NCBI RefSeq assembly: GCF_965279055.1 | Contig: NZ_OZ257125.1 | Coordinates: 4,216,001-4,280,000, forward strand | DNA length: 64,000 nt | Direction of reading: 5' to 3' | Origin: Hydrocarboniphaga sp965279055 | GTDB taxonomy: Bacteria; Pseudomonadota; Gammaproteobacteria; Nevskiales; Nevskiaceae | Part shown: positions 57,991-64,000 of the stretch, piece after piece | Layout: every line of letters starts with the position of its first letter | How positions within the stretch are numbered: the stretch's first letter is position 1 | Notes under the pieces: generated by a model | What the model was told of the DNA's origin: nothing | The model's database searches: none | Seen by the model: the letters and a program-made list of their open reading frames with translations, nothing else | Made by a program: the position numbers and the translations under genes

Positions 57991-58006
57991 TCAACATGGT
58001 TGTCCA
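57991..58006. promoter_or_regulatory. Candidate TetR-type operator, partial copy
   Basis: TCAACATGGTTGTCCA matches 12 of 16 bases of the palindrome at 16891, 102 bases upstream of the SMP-30 gene start on the minus strand. Confidence 0.45.
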
Positions 58007-58058
58007 CTAGCGTCCGGGTTTCAACTTCTTTTTGCTGCACCTGCCGGAGTCGGTCGCT

Positions 58059-58139
58059 TCACCACAGCGGCGGCAGGCTGAACGTGGTCAGCGCCTCGAT
58101 GCCGAGCCTGTCCGTCGCGGACACCGGCGGGCGGCTCAT
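58059..58139 (-). pseudogene. Possible remnant of a TIM-barrel isomerase-like gene
   Basis: A 26-codon frame starts at an ATG that overlaps the SDR stop as ATGA, the usual coupling of operon genes, and encodes MSRPPVSATDRLGIEALTTF followed by SLPPLW and TGA. RLGIEALTTFSLPP resembles the first strand and loop of the sugar-phosphate-isomerase/epimerase TIM-barrel family, which also has a full member at 63059. The rest of the barrel is absent, so it may be the stump left by a deletion; a genuine short peptide is possible. Confidence 0.4.
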
Positions 58140-58921
58140 TTTTTCATGCTGCCGGCCATCGCCATCAGCGCCTGAGGCCGTGGCATCGCCAGCAATTGTT
58201 CGAAGCTCGCCCGGTAGTGCTCGCTGGGCAGATACACCGGGCCGTTGTCCAGGTTCTGCAGCGCCAGCGCAGCGACTTCGCCGGGCGACATCAGGTTGCG
58301 CAAGGTCGCCGGATCGATGCCCTGCAGCCGCGGCGCCTCGGTGTCGGTGGCGCCGGGGCACAGCGTCAGCACGCTGATGCCTTCGGGCGTCAGCTCGGCC
58401 CACAAGCCTTCGCCGAGGCTGTTGACGAAGGCCTTGGTCGCCGCATACGTGGTCGAGTAGGGACAGCCGATCAGGCCTTCCACCGAGCTGGTGAACAGCA
58501 GGCCGCCACGGCCGCGCTGGCGTAGCCGCGGCACGAAGGCGCGTGCGAGCAGCAGCGGCGTATGGCAGTTGACCATCAGCATCTCGGACAGCTGCGCCGC
58601 GTCGCCGCTGTCGAACGCGCCCTTGAAGCCGAAACCGGCGTTGCTGACCAGCAGGCCGATGTCGAGCGCGGCGCAGGCATCGGCAATGCGGCTCACCGCG
58701 TCGGGCGCGGACAGGTCGGCCTCGCAGACGCTGACTTCGACGCCGTATTCGGACGCCAGGCGCGTCGCCAATTCATCCAGGCGCTGGCGCCGGCGTGCGA
58801 CCACGACCAGATCCATGCCCTTTTCCGCCAGCTGCTGCGCGAACGCGGCGCCGATGCCGGAAGAGGCGCCGGTGACCAGCGCCACCGGGCCGTAGCGTCC
58901 GACGAAGGCCGCGTCGCTCAT
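58136..58921 (-). CDS. SDR-family oxidoreductase (DltE/YqjQ-like)
   Basis: This 261-residue SDR has TGASSGIGAAFAQQLAEKGM, VVARRRQRLDELATRLASEY, SNAGFGFKGAFDS, FTSSVEGLIG and the catalytic YAATKAFVNSLGEGL, with CPGATDTE after it. Basic residues after beta-2 (ARRRQR) indicate NADP(H). The YAATKAFV pattern places it in the DltE/hydroxysteroid-dehydrogenase-like SDR group. GGAG precedes the ATG at 58921. It starts the minus-strand cluster and is divergent from a thioesterase gene at 59141. It may interconvert a ring alcohol and ketone for the BVMO. Confidence 0.9.
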   Translation of the reverse strand: MSDAAFVGRYGPVALVTGASSGIGAAFAQQLAEKGMDLVVVARRRQRLDELATRLASEYGVEVSVCEADLSAPDAVSRIADACAALDIGLLVSNAGFGFKGAFDSGDAAQLSEMLMVNCHTPLLLARAFVPRLRQRGRGGLLFTSSVEGLIGCPYSTTYAATKAFVNSLGEGLWAELTPEGISVLTLCPGATDTEAPRLQGIDPATLRNLMSPGEVAALALQNLDNGPVYLPSEHYRASFEQLLAMPRPQALMAMAGSMKK

Positions 58922-59140
58922 CGAGTTGACTCCATCGCTTAGTGGGCGACATCCGGTTGGAGCCGCCGCAATCCATGAGCTTGGCGCAGCACGCGTGTTG
59001 CGCCAAGCACGGATGACGTCGACAGCCGGCCACAATGACGATACGCGGTCTCGCATCGCACCACGGCGCGATGCCGGCACACGATGGTGCTAGGCTGCCG
59101 TCGGCCAGCCGCGCGCCCTCAACAGGAACCCGCCACACCC

Positions 59141-59569
59141 ATGAGAATCGACCGCAGGCGGCTGCAGCGCCCGGGCTTTGTGTTTGCCTGCGAGATCCAG
59201 ACGCGCTTTGCCGACGTGGACAAGATCGGCCACGTCAACAACGTCGCGATCGCGTCGATTTTCCAGGAAGGCCGCAATCGCTTCATCCACGCCAGCGGCA
59301 TCTACCCTCTGGCGCAATGCGATCTGGTGGTGGCCAGCGCCAGCTTCGAGTACGCCGGCGACCTGTTCCATCCCGAGCCGATCGAGATTGCGGTCGGCGT
59401 CATCGAGATCGGACGCAGCTCGTTGCGCATCGGCCAGATCGCCTGCCAGCACGGCCGCATCGGCGCCTACGCCGAGGTGGTGCAGGTGGCGCGCGACGCC
59501 AACGGCGCCATCGCGTTGCCGCAGGCCTGGCGCGCACCGCTCGAGGCGCAGAAGATCATCGTGGCCTGA
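59141..59569 (+). CDS. 4HBT-type acyl-CoA thioesterase-like hot-dog protein
   Basis: This 142-residue single hot-dog protein reads FACEIQTRFADVDKIGHVNN, with the Asp/His/Asn-type active-site motif of 4-hydroxybenzoyl-CoA thioesterases, and EPIEIAVGVIEIGRSSLRIG. It should hydrolyse an acyl-CoA. It starts at the ATG at 59141 (a longer frame lacks support). It precedes an IclR regulator by 18 bases on the same strand, so they are likely co-transcribed. The upstream 219-base region is shared with the divergent SDR gene. Confidence 0.88.
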   Translation: MRIDRRRLQRPGFVFACEIQTRFADVDKIGHVNNVAIASIFQEGRNRFIHASGIYPLAQCDLVVASASFEYAGDLFHPEPIEIAVGVIEIGRSSLRIGQIACQHGRIGAYAEVVQVARDANGAIALPQAWRAPLEAQKIIVA

Positions 59570-59587
59570 GACGCGGAGCGAACCGGC

Positions 59588-60475
59588 GTGAGCGAGGAAA
59601 CCGGCAACCGCATCATCGATCTGATCAATTTCTTCGCCGCGCATCCGACCGAGGCGTTCACCTTGTCGGACGTGGTCGAACATCTGCCGATCAGCCTCGG
59701 CTCCGCGCACCGCGCGCTGAAGGCGCTGACCGACGCGCGCTACCTGTCGCGACATCCCAGGCACAAGACCTATTCGCTGGGGCTGACCCTGGTCGCGATC
59801 GGCCAGGCCGCGCTGGAACGGCACCCGGCGGTCAGCCTGGCCCGCGAGGAAATGTCGCGGCTGACCGCGGAGCTCGGCCTGCAATGCGTGGCCACCACGC
59901 GCGTCGACGACGAGCTGGTGTCGCTGGTCAAAACCGGCGTACCGCCGGGCGATCACGGCATTCGCCGCGCCGGCGAGCGCCGGCCTTTCATCCCGCCTCT
60001 GGGCCTGGGCCATGTCGCCTGGGCCGGTGCAGAGACAACCGCTGCGTATCTCGCCCGCGGCGCCGCGCGGCCCGATCATCCGACGCACGGCTTCCTGCTC
60101 AAATCACTGGAGGTGATACGCCAGCGCGGCTATGCGATGGCCGCCAACGGCCCGGCCGTGCGCTCGGTGTGGCAGGCGATCTGGGATCAGGCGGCCCGTC
60201 TGCGCGACGAGCGCTACTGGGAACAGATGCGTCGCCTGCTCGCAGGCCTGTCCCGCGACGAGCTGCAGCTGCTGACGCTGGACCAGCCCGGCGCGATCCG
60301 GCTGGCCTATATCTCGGCGCCGGTGTTTTCGCCTGGCGGCGAGGTGCTGCTGTCGATTTCGATGTCGGGCTTCGCCGAGGAGCTCGATGCGGATACGGTG
60401 TCGCGGCATGTCGAGCGTCTTTGCGCGGCAGCAGCGACGGTCACGCAGCAAATTCACGGACAGCTGCCACGCTAA
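59588..60475 (+). CDS. IclR-family transcriptional regulator
   Basis: This 295-residue IclR protein has a winged helix (IIDLINFFAAHPTEAFTLSD, SLGSAHRALKALTDARYLSR) and an effector domain (LQCVATTRVDDELVSLVKTG, PPLGLGHVAWAGAE, IRLAYISAPVFSPGGEVLLS). The start is GTG with GGAG about ten bases upstream. It is longer than the other two IclR proteins in the effector domain. It lies next to the divergent oxygenase-island SDR and the LLM and sulfotransferase genes, so it may regulate either side. Confidence 0.9.
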   Translation: MSEETGNRIIDLINFFAAHPTEAFTLSDVVEHLPISLGSAHRALKALTDARYLSRHPRHKTYSLGLTLVAIGQAALERHPAVSLAREEMSRLTAELGLQCVATTRVDDELVSLVKTGVPPGDHGIRRAGERRPFIPPLGLGHVAWAGAETTAAYLARGAARPDHPTHGFLLKSLEVIRQRGYAMAANGPAVRSVWQAIWDQAARLRDERYWEQMRRLLAGLSRDELQLLTLDQPGAIRLAYISAPVFSPGGEVLLSISMSGFAEELDADTVSRHVERLCAAAATVTQQIHGQLPR

Positions 60476-60605
60476 CCGCGCTGTCATGGCCGCGAACGCG
60501 GCAATGACCCGTGTGGCACTGTGAATAACTTTTCCAGATATGACGTTGTGCTTTGCACCCCGCCGCCTGTAGTTTTCGCGACGAACCACGGCGACAGGAA
60601 ATCCG

Positions 60606-61730
60606 ATGAAGGTGCAGCCCGCCGCGTTTTTTCGCACGACCCTGCCGCTGGATCTGTCGCGGCTGGCGGACCTGGACAGCGGCCGCTACCACTCGATCTG
60701 GCTGCCGGACCACATGGTCAGCTTCTGGCCGGACGCGATCTGGACGCCGGAGTTCACCGATCTGGCAAGCGCCTCGCCGTCACCGCACCGCCATCTCGAC
60801 GGCATGGCGGTGGCTGCCGCCGCCGCGGTGCTGACGCAGCGCGTGCCGATCGCCACCAGTGTTGTCGATACCGTGCGCCGCCATCCTTCGCTGCTGGCGC
60901 AGAGCGCGCTGACCATCAGCCATTTGTCCCAGGGCCGCTTCGTGCTCGGCCTGGGCAGCGGCGAAACCGAGAACACCGTGCCGTACGGCTTCGACTTCGC
61001 CAAGTCGGTGAGCCGCTTCGAGGAATCGCTGAAAGTCATCAGGCTGCTATGGGAAAGCGATGGCCCGGTCGACTTCGAAGGCCAGTTCTACCAGCTGCAT
61101 CACGCGCGCCTCGACACCGAACCCTATCAAGGCAAAAACCCGCCGATCTGGATCGGCGCCAGCGGCCCGCGCATGCTCGATATCACCGGACGCTACGCCG
61201 ACGGCTGGTGGCCGGCGGGCGCCTGGTCGCCGCAGGATTACGCGGACAAGCTCGCGGTGGTGCGCGGTGCCGCCGACAAGGCCGGCCGCGATCCGATGGC
61301 GATCGTGCCGGCCTTCATCCAGATCTGCCTGATCGGCGACGACGCGGAACTGGCGACGATCCTGCAGCAGCCACTGGTGCAGTCGCTGGTGATGCAGATA
61401 CCGGCGGATCTGCTCAAGGCGCGCGGCTACCGGCATCCGCTCGGCGAGAGCTGGCGCGGCTACCAGGACATCGACCCCGGCGTGCTGACGCGCGAGCGGA
61501 TCCTCGACATGCTCGCGAAGTTCGAAGCCGAGGCGCTGCTGGCCGTGATCCCGCACGGCTCGCCACAAAAGATCGCGCAGATCGTCAAAAGCTACTGCGA
61601 CGCCGGCCTGCGAGTGCCGAAGATTCTCGACTACGGCGGCATGGCCGGCCTGAAATACGCCGCCTCATCGGCGCAGAAAGTACGTGAAGCCGAAGACGAA
61701 CTCTTGATGCTCGCCGGAGACCTGAAGTGA
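60606..61730 (+). CDS. LLM-class, probably F420-dependent oxidoreductase
   Basis: This 374-residue TIM-barrel luciferase-like monooxygenase (LLM) family protein has YHSIWLPDHMVSFWPDAIW, the F420-type segment RHPSLLAQSALTISHLSQGR, FVLGLGSGETENTVPYGF, PPIWIGASGPRMLDITGRYA and DGWWPAG. The HPxxLAQ...LSxGRxxLGLGxGE pattern and its similarity to methylenetetrahydromethanopterin reductase suggest F420, though FMN-dependent members exist. AGGA precedes the ATG. Its stop overlaps the GTG start of the sulfotransferase by four bases, so both are made together. A reduction or oxidation of an alcohol or enone is likely. Confidence 0.88.
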   Translation: MKVQPAAFFRTTLPLDLSRLADLDSGRYHSIWLPDHMVSFWPDAIWTPEFTDLASASPSPHRHLDGMAVAAAAAVLTQRVPIATSVVDTVRRHPSLLAQSALTISHLSQGRFVLGLGSGETENTVPYGFDFAKSVSRFEESLKVIRLLWESDGPVDFEGQFYQLHHARLDTEPYQGKNPPIWIGASGPRMLDITGRYADGWWPAGAWSPQDYADKLAVVRGAADKAGRDPMAIVPAFIQICLIGDDAELATILQQPLVQSLVMQIPADLLKARGYRHPLGESWRGYQDIDPGVLTRERILDMLAKFEAEALLAVIPHGSPQKIAQIVKSYCDAGLRVPKILDYGGMAGLKYAASSAQKVREAEDELLMLAGDLK

Positions 61731-62896
61731 GCGCCCCCAAGCTCGAAGCCGACGCGCTGCTCGCCGCTGCGCAGAATGAAACCGGCCTGGCCGACTACGG
61801 CGACGACGCCAGCTTCAGGACGCGCTTCGGTCTCGCCGTCGATCACATCAACAGCATCGGCATGGACGAAGCCGGCCAGCGGGCCGCCGCTGCCGCCTGC
61901 CACTGGCTGCTGGTTTCACGGCTGCAACTGGTCGGAGACCGCGAGCGCTATCCGATCGCCGACGAGCAGATCGTCAGGCCGCTGTTCGCGACCGGCCAGC
62001 CGCGCTCCGGCACGACCTTGTTGCACGCGCTGATGTCGGTCGATCCGAACGCACGCTCGCTGCGCTTCTGGGAGACGATGTATCCGTCGCCGCCACCGGG
62101 ACTCAGCGATGGCGGCGACGATCAGCGCCGCGGACGCGCCGACGCCGACTGGCGCGAGATCAACGCCAAGATTCCGAAGTGGCTGCTCAGCCATCCGTAC
62201 AACGACATGCTCGGCGACGGCCTGCCCGAGGACGAGCGCACCTGGGCGCTGGACTTCCGGGTGATGACGCCGACCGCCTGGTGGCGCGTGCCGATGGGCA
62301 TGAAGATCGGCGGCCTGCCGCTGGATCCGCGCGCGCAGTACGCGATCCACAAGATGATGCTGCAGCAGTTCCAGTACGCGCGGCCCGGGAAATACTGGGT
62401 GCTGAAAGGCTTTCACGGCGCGCGGCTGGAGGCGCTGTTCGAGACCTATCCGGACGCGAGCCTGATCTGGACGCACCGCGATCCGGTACAGGTGATCGCC
62501 TCGCGCATCATGATGGCCGCCGAGCTGGTCGAGGGCATGATCGGCCATGTCGATCTGCAGCAGCAGGCCGCGATCCAGCTCGCCGATGCGCGCGCCAGCA
62601 TGGCCGCGATGATGCAGGCGCCGATGCTGGGCGATCCGCGCATCCAGCACGTGCGCTACACCGATTTCACCGCCGACCCGGTCGGCACGATACGGCGCTT
62701 CTACGAGCATAGCGGCGTGGCCTGGACCGCCGAAGCCGAAGCGGCGATGCGCCATTATCTGGCGAACAATCGCGGCGACCGCTATGGCAAGTTCACCTAT
62801 TCTCCGGACGTGATCGGCGTGGATATCGAGCAGCTGCACCGCGAATTCGCGCCGTTTCGCAAGCGTTTCGGCATCGAGATCGAGCAGCGGAAGTAG
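61727..62896 (+). CDS. Sulfotransferase-family protein
   Basis: This 389-residue protein has the PAPS 5'-phosphosulfate loop GQPRSGTTLLHALMSVDPN (near residue 88) and the 3'-phosphate-binding region LIWTHRDPVQVIASRIMMAA. Between them is a long insert with KIPKWLLSHPYNDMLGDGLP. Relatives transfer sulfate to hydroxyl groups of lipids, steroids or glycans. The start GTG (61727) overlaps the LLM stop (GTGA). Similar sulfotransferase genes are often present beside actinobacterial and sphingomonad steroid or terpenoid catabolic clusters without a proven role. A PAPS-making gene is not in the window. Confidence 0.9.
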   Translation: MSAPKLEADALLAAAQNETGLADYGDDASFRTRFGLAVDHINSIGMDEAGQRAAAAACHWLLVSRLQLVGDRERYPIADEQIVRPLFATGQPRSGTTLLHALMSVDPNARSLRFWETMYPSPPPGLSDGGDDQRRGRADADWREINAKIPKWLLSHPYNDMLGDGLPEDERTWALDFRVMTPTAWWRVPMGMKIGGLPLDPRAQYAIHKMMLQQFQYARPGKYWVLKGFHGARLEALFETYPDASLIWTHRDPVQVIASRIMMAAELVEGMIGHVDLQQQAAIQLADARASMAAMMQAPMLGDPRIQHVRYTDFTADPVGTIRRFYEHSGVAWTAEAEAAMRHYLANNRGDRYGKFTYSPDVIGVDIEQLHREFAPFRKRFGIEIEQRK

Positions 62897-62924
62897 TGCG
62901 GTGAACTACAGCGCCAACTACCCT

Positions 62925-63024
62925 CCGTTCGTCCCGAGTAGCCGCTTGCGGCGTATCAAGGGATCGGACCGCGGTCGGATCCCTCGCTACGCCCGCGACA
63001 GCGCGGGCTACTCGGGACGAACGG
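62925..63024. repeat. Family A inverted repeat
   Basis: CCGTTCGTCCCGAGTAGCCG at the left and the complement ending CTACTCGGGACGAACGG at the right. Unlike the other copies it lies between two same-direction genes (sulfotransferase and TIM-barrel protein), ending 34 bases before the latter's ATG, so it forms a hairpin in that gene's leader. Confidence 0.85.
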
Positions 63025-63058
63025 GGTTTTGTTGCGTGATCGCCGACAGGAGCAGCTG

Positions 63059-63874
63059 ATGCACCCGAGAATCTCCGCCGGCCAGACCTCCTTCCCCGAC
63101 GCCAGCCTCGCGCAGCTCGCCGCGTACTGGCGCGAGCTGCAGCCGCAGCGCATCAGCTTCGTCAGCCCGACGCTGCTGGCCGAGCCGCTGACAGCAGTGC
63201 AGCAAGTTCTGCAAGACGGCGCCTATAAAGTCGAGACCATCACCCACGTGTTCATGCCGGGCCAGCAACTGTCGCCGGACGAGGCGAGCTGGCAGCAACC
63301 GCGCGCCCGCTTGTCGCAGCTGATCGGGATAGCGAAAACCATCAACGCGCGCTCGATCTACCTGCTGACCGGCGGCCATGGCGCGCTGAGCTGGGAACAG
63401 GCCGCGGAAGCTTTCTGCAGCGCGGTCGCGCCCTGCGCCGCGCAGGCCAAGGCCGCCGGCGTTTCGCTGCTGATCGAACCGGCCTCGGTGCTGCATGCGG
63501 ATCTGCATATCGCGCATTCCCTGCGCGACACGCTGGCGCTGGCCGAGATGGCAGGCCTGGGCGTCTGCATCGATTTCTTCGCCTGCTGGACCGAGGCCGG
63601 CCTGCGCGACACCATCGATCGCGCGGTGCCGCGCTGCGACATCGTCCAGGTCAGCGATTATGTCTACGGCGATCGTTCGCTGCCGTCGCGCGCGGTGCCC
63701 GGCGACGGCGTGATTCCATTGCAACGTCTGCTGGAATGGGTGCTGATTGCCGGCTACAAAGGCGCGTTCGACCTGGAGCTGATCGGGCCGCGCATCGACC
63801 GGGAAGGGCGGGTGCCGGCGGTGGCGCGCGGCGCCGGGAAACTCGGCGAATTGCTGCAGGTGTTGGGTGCGTAG
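63059..63874 (+). CDS. Sugar-phosphate isomerase/epimerase-like TIM-barrel protein
   Basis: This 271-residue protein of the xylose-isomerase-like TIM-barrel superfamily has VETITHVFMPGQQLSPDEAS, ARSIYLLTGGHGALSWEQAA, SLLIEPASVLHADLHIAHSL, GVCIDFFACWTEAGLRDTI and CDIVQVSDYVYGD, with acidic and His residues for a metal site (E in LLIEP, D in CIDFF, D in VSDY). The substrate is unknown; relatives isomerise sugars or dehydrate inositol derivatives, and in degradation clusters they may act on hydroxy-ketones. AGGAG precedes the ATG at 63059. A possible stump of a related gene is at 58059. Confidence 0.85.
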   Translation: MHPRISAGQTSFPDASLAQLAAYWRELQPQRISFVSPTLLAEPLTAVQQVLQDGAYKVETITHVFMPGQQLSPDEASWQQPRARLSQLIGIAKTINARSIYLLTGGHGALSWEQAAEAFCSAVAPCAAQAKAAGVSLLIEPASVLHADLHIAHSLRDTLALAEMAGLGVCIDFFACWTEAGLRDTIDRAVPRCDIVQVSDYVYGDRSLPSRAVPGDGVIPLQRLLEWVLIAGYKGAFDLELIGPRIDREGRVPAVARGAGKLGELLQVLGA

Positions 63875-63906
63875 CGCCTTGTTGCCATTCTCCCAGGGAG
63901 CATTCG

Positions 63907-64000
63907 ATGAGCTTTGGTGCCGGTCAAGACGATGACGCCCTGCGCAGCGCCTGGCAGCGTTTCTGCTCACAGCTGCAGCAGGCCGGCGAGCGCGCGTTCA
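63907..64000 (+). CDS. Start of an unidentified gene, truncated by the window edge
   Basis: ATG at 63907 follows AGGGAG with a six-base gap, and the frame encodes MSFGAGQDDDALRSAWQRFC and then SQLQQAGERAF up to the edge. The composition and the DALRSAWQRFC..LQQAGERAF pattern recall the N-terminus of DUF1214-type proteins found in sphingomonad and related catabolic clusters, but too little is visible to be sure. It is co-directional with the TIM-barrel gene, 32 bases after its stop. Confidence 0.7.
   Translation, partial: MSFGAGQDDDALRSAWQRFCSQLQQAGERAF

Overview
The window is GC-rich, densely coded bacterial chromosome from a proteobacterium with a large catabolic repertoire. The organism is inferred only. 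A tonB-exbB-exbD-exbD cluster, a quinohaemoprotein dehydrogenase, CoA-based degradation of organic acids, and abundant intergenic hairpin repeats of the kinds seen in Xanthomonadales, Nevskiales and pseudomonads suggest a gammaproteobacterium, perhaps Nevskiales/Solimonadaceae. I see no tRNA, rRNA, insertion sequence, phage gene or CRISPR array.

Layout. (1) 1-1.6 kb: end of an SDR gene and an acyl-CoA dehydrogenase (ACAD). (2) 1.6-5.3 kb, minus strand: a Ton energy-transduction operon (tonB, exbB, two exbD, a TPR lipid/periplasmic-type protein). (3) 5.7-10.3 kb: a LuxR-type regulator behind a possible 18-codon leader ORF, a PQQ/haem c alcohol dehydrogenase, an alpha/beta hydrolase and a small Cys-containing unknown. 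(4) 10.4-42 kb: a TetR regulator followed by about 25 genes of CoA-thioester catabolism: a two-subunit CoA transferase, an SCP-x-like thiolase, succinate-semialdehyde dehydrogenase, an AcuI-like reductase, nitronate monooxygenase, five SDR/hydratase-type enzymes, five ACAD genes (one a double-length fusion), three CaiB/BaiF CoA transferases, a CitE-like lyase, a CoA ligase, a double hot-dog dehydratase and two IclR regulators. (5) 41.9-58.9 kb: one DHA2 transporter (plus strand), then a minus-strand oxygenase island: two paralogous MFS carriers, an F420/DDN-type protein, aldehyde dehydrogenase, a ThDP enzyme, two paralogous Rieske oxygenase alpha subunits, a Baeyer-Villiger monooxygenase, a TauD-type dioxygenase, an EthD protein, an SMP-30-type lactonase and an SDR. 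(6) 59.1-64 kb, plus strand: thioesterase, IclR regulator, F420-type LLM oxidoreductase, sulfotransferase, TIM-barrel protein and a truncated gene at the window edge.

How it may work together (inference): the oxygenases attack a cyclic or alicyclic compound; the Baeyer-Villiger enzyme makes a lactone, the SMP-30 protein opens it, and the ThDP and aldehyde dehydrogenases yield a carboxylic acid. The ligase and CaiB enzymes activate such acids and the ACAD, hydratase, SDR, thiolase and lyase genes degrade them. A shared 16-bp palindrome (best copy TCAACAACGTTGTTGA) lies before genes of both the oxygenase and the beta-oxidation regions and may mark one regulon.

The other notable structural features are a perfect-period tandem array of five 227-bp units (25230-26364), built from the 3' ends of two convergent genes plus the palindrome between them, and four families of intergenic inverted repeats. 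One copy of one family supplies the last codons and stop codons of both flanking convergent genes.
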